The notes: a model not told the origin generated them from the letters alone. 64,000 bases of DNA from Betaproteobacteria bacterium (GCA_016861185.1 BOKW01000004.1:124001-188000), one strand, 5' to 3'. Numbered from the stretch's first letter, positions 8,141 through 17,048 are shown. Numbers and translations: made by a program.

Positions 8141-10288
8141 ATGCTCCAACTCCTGCAAAACCTCGCCAGCGGCGAAACGCTGGTGGCCGACGTGCCCGCG
8201 CCGCAGGTGGCGCGCGGCACGCTGCTGATCGCCACGCGCGCGAGCCTGGTCTCCGCCGGCACCGAGCGGATGCTGGTCGACTTCGGCCGCGCTTCGTGGA
8301 TCGACAAGGCGCGCCAGCAGCCGGAGAAGGTGAAGCAGGTGCTGGACAAGGTGCGCACCGACGGCCTGTTCGCCACGCTCGATGCCGTGCGCAGCAAGCT
8401 CGACCAGCCGCTGGCGCTCGGCTACTGCAACGCCGGCGTGGTGCTCGAGGTCGGCGCCGGTGTCGAAGGTTTCTCGGTCGGGGATCGCGTGGTGTCGAAC
8501 GGCTCGCACGCGGAGATCGTGCGCGTGGGCAAGAACCTGTGCGCGCGCGTGCCGGAAGGTGTGAGCGACGAGGCCGCGGCCTTCACCGTGCTGGGGGCGA
8601 TCGGCCTGCAGGGCATCCGGCTCGCCGCACCCACGCTCGGTGAATGTTTCGTCGTCACCGGGCTCGGCCTGATCGGGCTGATGACCGTGCAACTGCTGCG
8701 CGCGCAAGGCTGCCGCGTGCTGGGTATCGATCTCGATGCGGGCAAGCTGGCGCTGGCGCAGCGTTTCGGCGCCGACGTGTGCGATCTCGCGCGCGGCGAA
8801 GATCCGGTGGCGCGCGGACTGGCGTTCTCCGGCGGGCGCGGCGTGGACGGCGTGATCGTCACCGCCTCCACGCAGTCGAGCGAGCCGATCGCGCAGGCGG
8901 CGCGCATGAGCCGCAAGCGCGGACGCATCGTGCTCGTCGGCGTGACCGGGTTGGAACTCAATCGCGCCGACTTCTACGAAAAGGAGCTGACGTTCCAGGT
9001 GTCGTGCTCGTATGGCCCCGGCCGCTACGACCCGGCGTACGAACAGCAGGGCAGCGACTACCCGCTCGGATTCGTGCGCTGGACCGAGCAGCGCAATTTC
9101 GAGGCGGTGCTGGCGATGCTGGCCGAAGGCAAGCTCGACGTCGCGCCCTTGATCAGCCATCGCTTCGCCGTGCGCGAGGCAGCGCGCGCCTACGACGTGC
9201 TGGTGAACGACCGCTCGGCGCTCGGCATCGTGTTGCAGTACGCGGGCGCGAAGCCGAACGAGCAGGCGCGACGCGTGGCGCTCGGCGCGACGCCTCCCGT
9301 TGCGGCCAGCGGCAAGGCCGTGCTCGCGGTGATCGGCGCCGGCAACTACGGCTCGCGCGTGCTGATTCCGGCGCTCAAGCGCGCCGGTGCGCAACTGGAC
9401 ACGATCGTGTCGAGCGCCGGCGTCACCGGCTATCACCACGGCAGGAAGTCCGGGTTCGCGTTCGCCTCGACCGACGTGCAGGCCGACGTGCTCGGCAACG
9501 AGCGCGTCGACGCGGTCGTCATCGCCACGCGGCACGACACGCACGCGCGCTTCGCGAGCGAGGCGCTGGCGGCCGGCAAGCACGTGTTCGTGGAAAAGCC
9601 GCTCGCGCTCACGCTGGAGGAGGTCGACGCGGTCGAGTCGGCGTGGCGTGCGGCGGCGGAGCGCGGCGCACCGCGGCTGCTGATGGTCGGTTTCAATCGC
9701 CGCTTCGCGCCGCTCGTGGCGAAGATGAAGGCGCTGCTCGCGCCGGTGGGTGCGCCGATGGCGATCGTTTACACCGTCAATGCCGGCGCGATTCCACCCG
9801 ACCACTGGACGCAGGATCGCGAGGTGGGCGGCGGTCGGATCATCGGCGAGGCATGCCACTTCATCGACCTGGCACGCTACCTGGTCGGACATCCGATCGT
9901 CGATGCGCAGATCACGACGATAGGCCGGCACCCCGCGCTCGCCGTGCGCGACGACAAGGCGACCATTTCGCTTTCGTTCGCCGACGGCTCCATCGGCACC
10001 GTGCATTACCTCGCGAACGGCGGCAAGCGCTTTCCGAAGGAACGCGTCGAGGTGTTCTGCAACGACGGCGTGCTGGCGCTCGACAACTTCATCAAGCTCA
10101 CCGGTTACGACTGGCGCGGCTTTTCGCGTCAGCGGCTGTGGCGGCAGGACAAGGGGCAGGAAGCGTGCGCGGCAGCGTTCGTGCGTGCGGTCGCGCAAGG
10201 CGGTGCCGCGCCGATTCCGGCCGAGGAGATTCTCGAGGTGTCGCGCGTTGCGATACGGCTCGCGACGCGCAACAGCCGTTCGGGATGA
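8141..10288 (+). CDS. two-domain oxidoreductase: zinc-type dehydrogenase fused to Gfo/Idh/MocA oxidoreductase
   Basis: A 715-residue fusion. The first half resembles medium-chain dehydrogenases: the substrate-domain motif SAGTERMLVDFG, then LGYCNAGVV, GDRVVSNGSHAE and an NAD-binding GLGLIGLMTVQLL near residue 175. The second half starts a new Rossmann fold at about residue 390 (AVIGAGNYGSRVLIPAL) and carries the Gfo/Idh/MocA signature VFVEKPLALTLEE and GGGRIIGEACHFIDL. Such fusions are common in O-antigen and exopolysaccharide clusters, often next to heparinase-like genes as here, but their substrate is not established. I chose ATG 8141 because the frame upstream is inside the repeat and the asnB end. 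Confidence 0.88.
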   Translation: MLQLLQNLASGETLVADVPAPQVARGTLLIATRASLVSAGTERMLVDFGRASWIDKARQQPEKVKQVLDKVRTDGLFATLDAVRSKLDQPLALGYCNAGVVLEVGAGVEGFSVGDRVVSNGSHAEIVRVGKNLCARVPEGVSDEAAAFTVLGAIGLQGIRLAAPTLGECFVVTGLGLIGLMTVQLLRAQGCRVLGIDLDAGKLALAQRFGADVCDLARGEDPVARGLAFSGGRGVDGVIVTASTQSSEPIAQAARMSRKRGRIVLVGVTGLELNRADFYEKELTFQVSCSYGPGRYDPAYEQQGSDYPLGFVRWTEQRNFEAVLAMLAEGKLDVAPLISHRFAVREAARAYDVLVNDRSALGIVLQYAGAKPNEQARRVALGATPPVAASGKAVLAVIGAGNYGSRVLIPALKRAGAQLDTIVSSAGVTGYHHGRKSGFAFASTDVQADVLGNERVDAVVIATRHDTHARFASEALAAGKHVFVEKPLALTLEEVDAVESAWRAAAERGAPRLLMVGFNRRFAPLVAKMKALLAPVGAPMAIVYTVNAGAIPPDHWTQDREVGGGRIIGEACHFIDLARYLVGHPIVDAQITTIGRHPALAVRDDKATISLSFADGSIGTVHYLANGGKRFPKERVEVFCNDGVLALDNFIKLTGYDWRGFSRQRLWRQDKGQEACAAAFVRAVAQGGAAPIPAEEILEVSRVAIRLATRNSRSG

Positions 10289-10307
10289 CGGTCGGAAGCG
10301 CGCGTCA

Positions 10308-10369
10308 CCCCGGCGGAGGCCGGGGCCCAAGTTCCGACGTCGCAGTTGGATCCCGGCCTACGCCGGGAT
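10308..10369. repeat. palindromic repeats between convergent genes
   Basis: Two short perfect hairpins lie between the oxidoreductase and the transferase gene: CCCCGGC/GCCGGGG with loop GGAG (10308-10325) and ATCCCGGC/GCCGGGAT with loop CTAC (10350-10369). The second is of the GGATCCCGGC type found scattered in many betaproteobacterial intergenic regions. There is no T-tract on either strand, so simple intrinsic termination is unlikely. Confidence 0.7.
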
Positions 10370-10385
10370 GACGCCGACAAGCGAC

Positions 10386-11405
10386 TTACACCTGCAGCTC
10401 CCTCGCGCCCGCTTTGTAGCGATACGCGAGTGCGACGAGAGGACCGTACGCGATCGCAACGCCGGCCGCGCCGTCGAGCCATCCGAACGCAACGAGGGCG
10501 GCTAGTGGCGCGAGCCAGAGCAGATTGATCGCGCCGACCGCCAGCGTGACGACGCGATGCTCGCCGTGCAGGCGCGACGCGTATTGATAGGCGTGGCTGC
10601 GATGCGCTTCGTAGACGCGCTCGCGCCGATACAGCCGGCGCAGCAGCGTGACGGTGGCATCGACGATGAACGCGCCGAGCAGGATGACCCAGCTCCAGAA
10701 GAGCTGCGGCTGCTGGTGTGCACTCCACACGGCGAGCACCCCGAGCACGACACCGAGGAAACCGCTGCCCGCGTCGCCCATGAAGATGCGCGCCGGCGGG
10801 AAGTTCCACAGCAGAAAGCCGAGCGCGGCCGCGGCGACGAGCACCGGCACGATCGCGTCGGTGGAGCCGGCGGCGAGCCACCACAACGCCGCGCCGGGCA
10901 GCGCGACGGTTATCGCTTCGATGCCGGCGATGCCGTCGATGCCGTCCATGAAGTTGTACAGGTTCAGCAGCCAGACGAGGAAAACGGCAGTCAGCGCGGC
11001 GCCGAACAGGCCGAGATCCACCGCCGCTCCCGCGAGCGGCAGCGGTGGCAGTCCGCCGAGCCAAGCAAGCGCCCAGCCCGCGGCGACGAAGTGCGCGAGC
11101 AGCCGCCAGCGCGCGGCGATGTGGCGGTGATCGTCGATGAAACCGACAACCGCAACCCACGCTCCGGCGCCGAGGACCGCCCACGCGCCGCGCGGCTGCA
11201 CCTGACCGGTCGAGACGAGCAGCAGCAGACCGGCGCAGAACGCAACGACGATGGCCACGCCGCCGCCGCGGGGCGTGGGCAGCGTGTGCGAGCTGCGCTC
11301 GTTCGGATGATCGAGCACCTGCCGCGCAAGCGCGTAGCGGCGCACGGCGGCTGTCAGGAGCCAGGATGCGGCAATCGTCGCGATGACCAGCGCTGCAATC
11401 GTCAT
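10386..11405 (-). CDS. undecaprenyl-phosphate sugar-1-phosphate transferase (MraY/WecA/WbpL family)
   Basis: A 339-residue integral membrane enzyme with about ten helices that would start repeat-unit synthesis by moving a HexNAc-1-phosphate onto undecaprenyl phosphate. Family motifs are clear: HPNERSSHTLPTPRGGG near residue 35, the acidic VVGFIDDHRH, the catalytic LYNFMDGIDGIAGIE near residue 150, FPPARIFMGDAGSGFLG, and the C-terminal HRSHAYQY histidine loop. The start at 11405 overlaps the stop of the upstream glycosyltransferase (ATGA). It is the likely initiating transferase of this polysaccharide locus. Exact sugar (GlcNAc, FucNAc or other) is not readable. Confidence 0.88.
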   Translation of the reverse strand: MTIAALVIATIAASWLLTAAVRRYALARQVLDHPNERSSHTLPTPRGGGVAIVVAFCAGLLLLVSTGQVQPRGAWAVLGAGAWVAVVGFIDDHRHIAARWRLLAHFVAAGWALAWLGGLPPLPLAGAAVDLGLFGAALTAVFLVWLLNLYNFMDGIDGIAGIEAITVALPGAALWWLAAGSTDAIVPVLVAAAALGFLLWNFPPARIFMGDAGSGFLGVVLGVLAVWSAHQQPQLFWSWVILLGAFIVDATVTLLRRLYRRERVYEAHRSHAYQYASRLHGEHRVVTLAVGAINLLWLAPLAALVAFGWLDGAAGVAIAYGPLVALAYRYKAGARELQV

Positions 11406-12580
11406 CGCGAACCCGTCTGGACGACTTCGTCCGCCATCGCGGCCATGATGCGGGCACGCGCGTACTTTTCGATGAACGCCGGGCGCGGCGTGTCGCGTAG
11501 CTGGAGAGATTCGAACGCCGCGGCGGCTTGCGTTGCGTCGCACGGAGCAAAAACGGCCGCATTGTCGATTTCGGCACGAATGAAATCCGCCGCGTGGCCG
11601 GCCACGCCCGCGAGAATCGGTTTGCCCATCGCCGCGTACTCGAACAGCTTCGACGGTAGGACCTTGCGAAAGGCGTCGTAGTCGTTCAAGTGCAGGAACA
11701 GCACGTCGGCTTCGCGATAAGCGGCGATCAGCGCGTCGCGCTTGACCGGAGCGGTCACGACCACGTTGTCGACCCCGGCGCTCGCAACAGCCGCCTGCAA
11801 AGCCGCGCGGCGGCCGCCGTCGCCGACGATGACGAGGCGCGCCCGACCGTGCAGCGCGCGAGCGAGCGCCGGAACGATCGCGTGCAGGCCCTGGCCTTCG
11901 CCGAGATTGCCTGCGTAGAGGATGGTCGCCAGCCCTTCGGCCGAGCGCCCCCCCTGCGCCGGCGCTGCCACAGCAACGATGAACTCGTCGTCGATGCCGT
12001 TGGTGAAGAACGACAACGGCTTGGCCGGATAGCGTGTCCGAAAGTACTCCTCGAAGCCGCGCGACACCAGGTTGATGCGGTCGGCTCGGTGCATGGTCCA
12101 GCGCTCGACGAGGGAAAAGGCGGGTCGCGCAAGCGTGGCGACGCGACGCGGCAGGACGTCCTTGATCGTATCGACGAAGATGTCGCGGATATCGAGGTAC
12201 AGGCGCGCACGCGTGCGCCGCGCGACCAGCGCCCCGAGGGCGGCGGTCATCAGCCGTGACGACGTGGCATACACGAGGTCGTAGCGCCTTCCGCGCACAT
12301 GGCGCAGCACCTGGCGGGCGAACGAGATGAAAGCTCTCGACTGATCGAGCATGCCGCTCGCGTGCCGCGGCAGGGCAAAGCGGTGGATCTGCACGTTGCC
12401 CTCGTGCTCGTGTTCGGGCGCCTCGACGCTGAAGCTGCGGTACCGATTGGGCAAAGCAGTCACGACCTCGATCTCGGCGCGCGGCGCAGCGGCCGCGAGC
12501 GAGCGCACGAGCGCGGCCGTACGAAACGATCCCGCGCTCAGATCGGGCGCATAGTAAAAGCTCAGCACCAGCAGCTTCAT
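11402..12580 (-). CDS. glycosyltransferase family 4
   Basis: A 392-residue GT-B glycosyltransferase. The N-terminus has the glycine-containing FYYAPDLSAGSFRTAALV loop typical of WbpZ/WbuB-like GT4 enzymes, followed by YLDIRDIFVDTI. The donor half shows TILYAGNLGEGQGLH near residue 230, VIVGDGGRRAAL, and PSKLFEYAAMGKPILAG with the conserved Glu of the family. It is coupled at both ends by 4-nt overlaps: its start overlaps the heparinase-like gene and its stop overlaps the initiating transferase gene. It probably adds the second sugar after that transferase, as the WbpZ/WbpL pair does; this is inference from order. Confidence 0.87.
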   Translation of the reverse strand: MKLLVLSFYYAPDLSAGSFRTAALVRSLAAAAPRAEIEVVTALPNRYRSFSVEAPEHEHEGNVQIHRFALPRHASGMLDQSRAFISFARQVLRHVRGRRYDLVYATSSRLMTAALGALVARRTRARLYLDIRDIFVDTIKDVLPRRVATLARPAFSLVERWTMHRADRINLVSRGFEEYFRTRYPAKPLSFFTNGIDDEFIVAVAAPAQGGRSAEGLATILYAGNLGEGQGLHAIVPALARALHGRARLVIVGDGGRRAALQAAVASAGVDNVVVTAPVKRDALIAAYREADVLFLHLNDYDAFRKVLPSKLFEYAAMGKPILAGVAGHAADFIRAEIDNAAVFAPCDATQAAAAFESLQLRDTPRPAFIEKYARARIMAAMADEVVQTGSR

Positions 12581-14286
12581 CGGCTGCGGTTCCAGCTCAC
12601 ATTCGTGGACACCGCTGACTCCTCGAACGCAAGCACGAGAACGTTGGACGGAATGCTCACGCCGAAGCGCGGATGCCAGGTCGACGCGGCCACGGCAAGC
12701 GACGCACCCGTTACCGCAACCTCGATTGTTCGCCCGCTCGGGATGCGCAGCCTGGCCGTACGATCTTCCGGCGAGAGCCTCTCCACCACGACGTCGGGAT
12801 GAAGGTGCAGATAAGCCACGGCGCTGCGGAATGGTCCCTCGATCGTGTCCTCGATGCGCATCGAACCAGCCTCGAAGATCCAGCGCCGCCGGTGGATGTT
12901 GCGGCCGGCGAGGCGCAGGTAACCGTCGTGGCTGGCGTCGATGACGATGCGACCATCGCGCTCGCCCGCTTCGCGCAGCATGGGATGAGCGCGACGGGCA
13001 ACGCGGAAACCGCCCCAGACTTCGGAGGAGTTCTCGTCATCGACGACAACGGTGTTGTGAGCCGCCGTGGCGCGCTGGCGCAGACGTTCTGCGTCTTCAC
13101 CGTAGCGCGAAGTGCCCGAGTTGACGAAGACACGTGTACCGAACAGGCTCAGTTCGAAGCTGAGCGTGTCGGCATGGCCGTGCGCCGGCAAGTAGTCGGG
13201 GCCGAGCGGGGCCACGTCGATGATCGCCACGCCGTCGTCGGGCAGATCGACCCGGCAGTACCCGCTCGGCGCAAGCGAGTGCAGGCGGATGGAGCCGTCG
13301 ATCGCGCGAGGCGCAGGCGGAAGAGCGCCGACCAGAGATTCGGCATAGCTGCGCAGCCGCGCCGGTGACGGCGCGATCCCGAGCGCAGCGTCGTTGAAGA
13401 AACTGATTTCGCCGTCTGGGTGCGCCATGGCTTCGAGCCACTGGGTCGCGCGTGCGAGAACCTGCGCCCACGCGCCGCGGCATGCGCGCAGCGATGCCAG
13501 TCCCGAAACATCCGCCAGCCGCACGAGATCGCACAGATCCGCGGTCAGCGTGGCTTGATACATCGGCGAGCGTTCGAAGTGAGCGCCATCCGCGAGGAAT
13601 TGCTCGGGCAGTTCACGTTCGAGGATCGCGAGCCCCTGCGCGAGCCACGCGTCCGCCTGTGTCCCATCGAAGAACACACCTGCGAACACGAGCGCCTTGC
13701 CGTTGGCGAACAGGTGATTGCCGAGCAGGTGGTATTCGACGCGGTCTGCCAGCGCGCTCGCCTGCGTAGCCAGGCTGCGTAGCCAGTGTTCCTCGACCCG
13801 CCGCTGCCGATCGAGCCACTTCACGAGATTCACGATGCGAAGAGAGAGCGGATACGGCTCCCAGCCGATGCCGTGTCCGGCTGGGTTGTGGCCAATCCAG
13901 CTTTCGATCAGACGCACGTGTTCGTCGGTACGCTGGTCGCAACCCTCCGCATTCAGATCGTCGAGGTAGTGGAGGTTGTATAGCCACAGCTTGGAACGAT
14001 GTGGATCGTTCCAATCGGCAGCGCCGTCGACCCTGCCGCGCGCGCCGAGGAACTCGAAGGTTGCAGGCGCGACGAGCGAGCGCTTAGCGAGGACGGGCTG
14101 ATGCCAGCGATTGGCCCACGGTCTGCGGCTGATGTGCCCGACGCTGCGCACTCGGGTCGGCAGCACCCGGTACTTGAGCCGGTAAATGACCTGCTCGGCC
14201 CGCAGGTGACGAACGGTGTGGAAGAGACGAAACAATAGGCTTACGGGCTCAGTGCGACGGGCGACCCTATGCGCGACCCGCGTCAT
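12577..14286 (-). CDS. heparinase II/III family protein (polysaccharide lyase-like)
   Basis: A 569-residue protein with a helical N-terminal toroid (LYNLHYLDDLN; WIGHNPAGHGIGWEPYPLSLRI; EYHLLGNHLFANGKALVFAG) followed by the Heparinase_II_III beta domain (HGHADTLSFELSLFGTRVFVNSGTSRYG). This set is typical of the alginate-lyase/heparinase-like proteins in O-antigen and exopolysaccharide loci, where they may trim or epimerise uronic-acid polymers. No signal peptide is visible with the start I chose (ATG 14286, MTRVAHRVARR), so its location is unclear. The frame stays open 182 codons further upstream, but that stretch has no family resemblance. It is coupled to the downstream GT4 gene by ATGA. 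Confidence 0.82.
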   Translation of the reverse strand: MTRVAHRVARRTEPVSLLFRLFHTVRHLRAEQVIYRLKYRVLPTRVRSVGHISRRPWANRWHQPVLAKRSLVAPATFEFLGARGRVDGAADWNDPHRSKLWLYNLHYLDDLNAEGCDQRTDEHVRLIESWIGHNPAGHGIGWEPYPLSLRIVNLVKWLDRQRRVEEHWLRSLATQASALADRVEYHLLGNHLFANGKALVFAGVFFDGTQADAWLAQGLAILERELPEQFLADGAHFERSPMYQATLTADLCDLVRLADVSGLASLRACRGAWAQVLARATQWLEAMAHPDGEISFFNDAALGIAPSPARLRSYAESLVGALPPAPRAIDGSIRLHSLAPSGYCRVDLPDDGVAIIDVAPLGPDYLPAHGHADTLSFELSLFGTRVFVNSGTSRYGEDAERLRQRATAAHNTVVVDDENSSEVWGGFRVARRAHPMLREAGERDGRIVIDASHDGYLRLAGRNIHRRRWIFEAGSMRIEDTIEGPFRSAVAYLHLHPDVVVERLSPEDRTARLRIPSGRTIEVAVTGASLAVAASTWHPRFGVSIPSNVLVLAFEESAVSTNVSWNRSR

Positions 14287-14792
14287 CGGAGGTTCGCGGG
14301 TGACGGATGCCGACTTTTCCGCGCAATCGGCCAACGGGGTCGGACGACTGGCCCGCAATTCTACGTTGTCATCCGGCGCCGCGGCATTCACAGGCCACGC
14401 GCCAGGACGCTGACGCCGCAGCGCGCGATCTTCGCGACGCACACATAGCGCATCAGATCGTTGGCGCTGGCGCTGCCGCGCCTCAAACGCGTTCGCTCCC
14501 CTGCGGCCAAGGAACCACCTCATCCGAGGATTGAGTTCCTGGTCTCGCTGAACGCCTGATGAGCCGGTAGTGGTGGAGTTCCACGCGGCCGCAAAGCGGC
14601 AATCTCTTCCGACGACGACGCGCCTTGTGAACCTATCGGACCAGACGGCCGCGGCTTGAAGGGCGGGAGTGCACTCGTCCGCATCGTCGCGCCGATCGCC
14701 CGCTCTTGGATCTGCAGGGCGTCGCGGACCGCACGATGCGGCTTCCAGTATGGGAAACTGCTCGGTAGATTGCGCCCCGGGCGCGTCCGAAC
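14287..14792. other. 506-bp intergenic region between divergent loci
   Basis: Separates the minus-strand polysaccharide genes from the plus-strand heptose genes, so promoters for both directions must lie here. Short frames are open on both strands but none has a ribosome site or recognisable protein. I could not pick out a confident promoter, hairpin or repeat. Confidence 0.6.
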
Positions 14793-15401
14793 ATGCAACT
14801 TGCCTATCGGAAAGCGATGGACTTCCTTTCATCCCTGGAGCAGCATCGCCTGGTCTTCAACCGACTGGCTTCGTTAGCTGCGAGCACTCACGACGCCGCG
14901 CAGCACGCGGCAAGTTCGATGCGCGCGGGAAACAAGCTGATGTTCTGCGGCAACGGCGGGTCCGCGGCCGACGCGCAGCATCTGGCCGCCGAGCTCGTCG
15001 GCCGGCTGGTGCGCGATCGCCGCGCGCTGCCGGGGCTGGCGCTCAGCACGGACTCTTCGGCGCTGACGTGCATCGGCAACGACTTCGGCTTCGACGAGGT
15101 GTTCGCGCGGCAGGTCGAGGGGCTCGGCCGCGCGGGCGACGTGCTGATCGCGATCTCGACCTCGGGTAATTCGCCGAACGTCGTCCGCGCCGTCGAGGTC
15201 GCCAAGCCGATGGGCATCTACACGGTGGGCTTCCTCGGTCGCGACGGCGGCAAGCTCGCGCCGCTGGTCGACCTGCCGATCGTCGTGCCGTCGGACGAAA
15301 CCGCGCGCATCCAGGAGGCGCACATCTTCCTCGGCCACGTGATGTGCGCGCTGATCGAGAAGGAGCTGGGGGTCGGCGGCTGGGATAATCCCGAGAACTG
15401 A
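14793..15401 (+). CDS. gmhA: sedoheptulose-7-phosphate isomerase (SIS domain)
   Basis: Converts sedoheptulose 7-phosphate to D-glycero-D-manno-heptose 7-phosphate, the first step of ADP-heptose synthesis for LPS inner core. The 202-residue SIS-domain protein has the phosphosugar loop [18 protein letters not shown] near residue 51 and the second loop [11 protein letters not shown] near residue 121, with QEAHIFLGH at the C-terminal helix. DiaA, a DnaA-binding paralogue, has the same fold; placement 7 nt before the heptose kinase gene favours GmhA. An ATG at 14817 is a possible alternative start. Confidence 0.88.
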   Translation: MQLAYRKAMDFLSSLEQHRLVFNRLASLAASTHDAAQHAASSMRAGNKLMFCGNGGSAADAQHLAAELVGRLVRDRRALPGLALSTDSSALTCIGNDFGFDEVFARQVEGLGRAGDVLIAISTSGNSPNVVRAVEVAKPMGIYTVGFLGRDGGKLAPLVDLPIVVPSDETARIQEAHIFLGHVMCALIEKELGVGGWDNPEN

Positions 15402-15408
15402 TACGGGG

Positions 15409-16359
15409 TTGCTCCTGAAAGTGCCATCGATTTCGAAGGACGCCGTCGCTGCCCGCCGCGTGCTGGTCGTCGGCGACGTGATGCTCGACCGCTACTGGTT
15501 CGGCGAAGTCGAACGCATCTCGCCGGAAGCGCCGGTGCCGGTCGTTCGCATCCAGCGCACCGAAGAGCGGCTGGGCGGTGCGGCCAACGTGGCGCGTAAC
15601 GTGGTCGCGCTGGGTGCGCGCGCGGGGCTGCTGACCGTGGTCGGCGACGACGAGGCGGGCCGCGCGCTCGTGCGGCTGCTCGACGCCTCGGGCATCGCGC
15701 CGCATGCGCACACCGATGCGCAAATGGCGACGACCGTCAAACTGCGCGTGATCGGCCGCCGCCAGCAGATGCTGCGCGCGGACTTCGAGACGCTGCCGGA
15801 CAACGAGGTGCTGCTCGCCAAGCTGGGCGAATACGAAGCGCTGCTGCCGGACTACGACCTCGTGATCCTGTCGGACTACGGCAAGGGCGGGCTCACGCAC
15901 ATCGGGCGGATGATCGAGCTGGCGCACGCGGCGGGCAAACCCATTCTCGTCGACCCGAAAGGCGACGACTACTCGCGCTATGCGCGCGCCACGGTCGTCA
16001 CGCCGAATCGGGCGGAGCTGCGCGAAGTGGTCGGCCGCTGGAGGAGCGAAGCCGATCTCGAAGCGCGCGCGCAGAAGCTGCGCCGCGAGCTCGATCTGCA
16101 GGCCCTGCTGCTCACGCGCAGCGAGGAAGGCATGACGCTGTTCACCGACGCGGGCACGTGGTCGGTGCCGGCGCAGGCGCGCGAAGTGTTCGACGTCAGC
16201 GGCGCCGGCGATACGGTGATCGCCACGCTCGGCGTGATGCTCGCGGCCGGCGCGACGCTGCAGCAGGCGGTCGAGGCGGCCAACCGCGCGGGCGGCATCG
16301 TCGTCGGCAAGCTGGGCACGGCGACGGTGAGCTACGACGAGTTGTTCAGCGGGTCCTGA
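15409..16359 (+). CDS. hldA: D-glycero-beta-D-manno-heptose-7-phosphate kinase (RfaE domain I)
   Basis: Phosphorylates heptose 7-phosphate at C1. A PfkB-family kinase with VLVVGDVMLDRYWFG, the RfaE signature ISPEAPVPVV, GGAANVARN, and the catalytic DVSGAGDTVIATL near residue 265. At 316 residues it corresponds only to the kinase half of E. coli HldE; the adenylyltransferase half is the separate gene at 19358. The start is a TTG at 15409; GTG at 15421 (VPSISKDAV) is an equally plausible start that gives an N-terminus closer to HldE. It follows gmhA after 7 nt. Confidence 0.9.
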   Translation: MLLKVPSISKDAVAARRVLVVGDVMLDRYWFGEVERISPEAPVPVVRIQRTEERLGGAANVARNVVALGARAGLLTVVGDDEAGRALVRLLDASGIAPHAHTDAQMATTVKLRVIGRRQQMLRADFETLPDNEVLLAKLGEYEALLPDYDLVILSDYGKGGLTHIGRMIELAHAAGKPILVDPKGDDYSRYARATVVTPNRAELREVVGRWRSEADLEARAQKLRRELDLQALLLTRSEEGMTLFTDAGTWSVPAQAREVFDVSGAGDTVIATLGVMLAAGATLQQAVEAANRAGGIVVGKLGTATVSYDELFSGS

Positions 16360-16366
16360 GCGTACA

Positions 16367-16388
16367 ATGCATCGCAACTGCGATGCAT
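16367..16388. promoter_or_regulatory. perfect palindrome, probable operator of the parDE-like module
   Basis: A perfect 10-bp inverted repeat, ATGCATCGCA and TGCGATGCAT separated by AC, ends 11 nt before the antitoxin start. It overlaps a TACAAT -10-like hexamer (16363-16368). Ribbon-helix-helix antitoxins bind such palindromes to repress their own operon, so this is the expected autoregulatory operator. Confidence 0.7.
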
Positions 16389-16399
16389 GAGGGCTCCCC

Positions 16400-16678
16400 G
16401 TGAAAACGAGCACGATTCCAGCGTTGCGCGTCGATCCCGAGCTGCGCAAGGCCGCCGAGCGGGTCCTCGAAGAGGGTGAAACGCTGTCATCGTTCGTGCT
16501 CGAGTCGGTGCGCAAGAGCATCGACGAGCGCCGAGCGCAGGCCGAATTCATCGCGCGCGGGCTCGCAGCGGAGCGCCGCGCCAAGCGCAGCGGAGGTTAC
16601 GTATCGGCAGCCGAAGTCGTTGCGAAGCTCGGCGCGCGACTCAAGGGGGCACGCCGAAAATCGGCTCGACCGCGATGA
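16400..16678 (+). CDS. ribbon-helix-helix antitoxin, ParD-like
   Basis: A 92-residue protein starting with GTG 16400. The N-terminal STIPALRVDPELRKAAERVL followed by ETLSSFVLESVRKSI is a ribbon-helix-helix DNA-binding fold; the C-terminal half (EFIARGLAAERRAKRSG and YVSAAEVVAKL) is the toxin-wrapping tail seen in antitoxins paired with RelE/ParE toxins. Its stop overlaps the toxin start (ATGA), the usual arrangement. It should neutralise the toxin and repress the operon through the palindrome just upstream. Confidence 0.8.
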   Translation: MKTSTIPALRVDPELRKAAERVLEEGETLSSFVLESVRKSIDERRAQAEFIARGLAAERRAKRSGGYVSAAEVVAKLGARLKGARRKSARPR

Positions 16679-16971
16679 GGTTTTCGGTCCGCTTTACGCC
16701 CGACGCCGAAGACGATCTCCTGCGCATGTTCGACTTCCTGCTCGAGCGCGATCTCGCGGCGGCGGCGCGTGCCGAGCGCGCGATCCGGCGCGCCCTTCGG
16801 TTGCTGGAGTTCTCGCCGTTCTCTTGCCGCAAAGCGGGCTCGGACCCGCTGTTGCGCGAGCTCGTGATTCCTTTCGGCAGCGCCGGCTACGTTGCGCTCT
16901 TTCGGATCGATGACGCGCGGTCCATCACGATCCTCGCGGTTCGCCATCAGCGCGAGTCCGACTACCACTGA
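16675..16971 (+). CDS. RelE/ParE superfamily toxin
   Basis: A 98-residue basic protein with the ParE/RelE fold pattern: beta strand VRFTPDAEDDLLRMFDFLLE, an Arg-rich helix (ERAIRRALRLLEFSP), then LRELVIPFGSAGYVALFRID and the C-terminal strand ITILAVRHQRESDYH. The pairing with a preceding RHH antitoxin through a 4-nt overlap makes a toxin-antitoxin module. Whether it poisons gyrase (ParE) or cuts mRNA (RelE) cannot be told from the sequence. The module sits between hldA and hldD. Confidence 0.82.
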   Translation: MRFSVRFTPDAEDDLLRMFDFLLERDLAAAARAERAIRRALRLLEFSPFSCRKAGSDPLLRELVIPFGSAGYVALFRIDDARSITILAVRHQRESDYH

Positions 16972-16980
16972 ACCCTGGCG

Positions 16981-17022
16981 ATGAGGGTCATCGTCACCGG
17001 TGCCGTCGGTTTCATCGGCGCG
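16981..17022 (+). pseudogene. duplicated 5' stub of hldD
   Basis: These 42 bases encode MRVIVTGAVGFIGA and match the first 42 bases of hldD at 17770 ([14 protein letters not shown]) at 37 of 42 positions, counted by eye. The frame ends shortly afterwards without the rest of the epimerase. It lies after the first toxin gene and before the vapBC-like pair, so it looks like a remnant of an insertion or duplication event at the start of hldD. Confidence 0.8.
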
Positions 17023-17048
17023 TCGATGCCTTCCCTGCTGCCGGCCGT

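Noticed and set aside
5746-8397. Long minus-strand frame opposite asnB (883 codons)
   Set aside because: Antisense shadow of asnB and of the end of the Wzz-like gene; composition is Arg/Gln/His-rich and shows no family motif.
7994-10330. Long minus-strand frame opposite the two-domain oxidoreductase
   Set aside because: Shadow frame; the plus-strand frame carries two Rossmann motifs and family signatures.
14287-14832. A 182-codon N-terminal extension of the heparinase-like protein
   Set aside because: In frame, but with no resemblance to the family and overlapping the gmhA start on the other strand; taken as non-coding.
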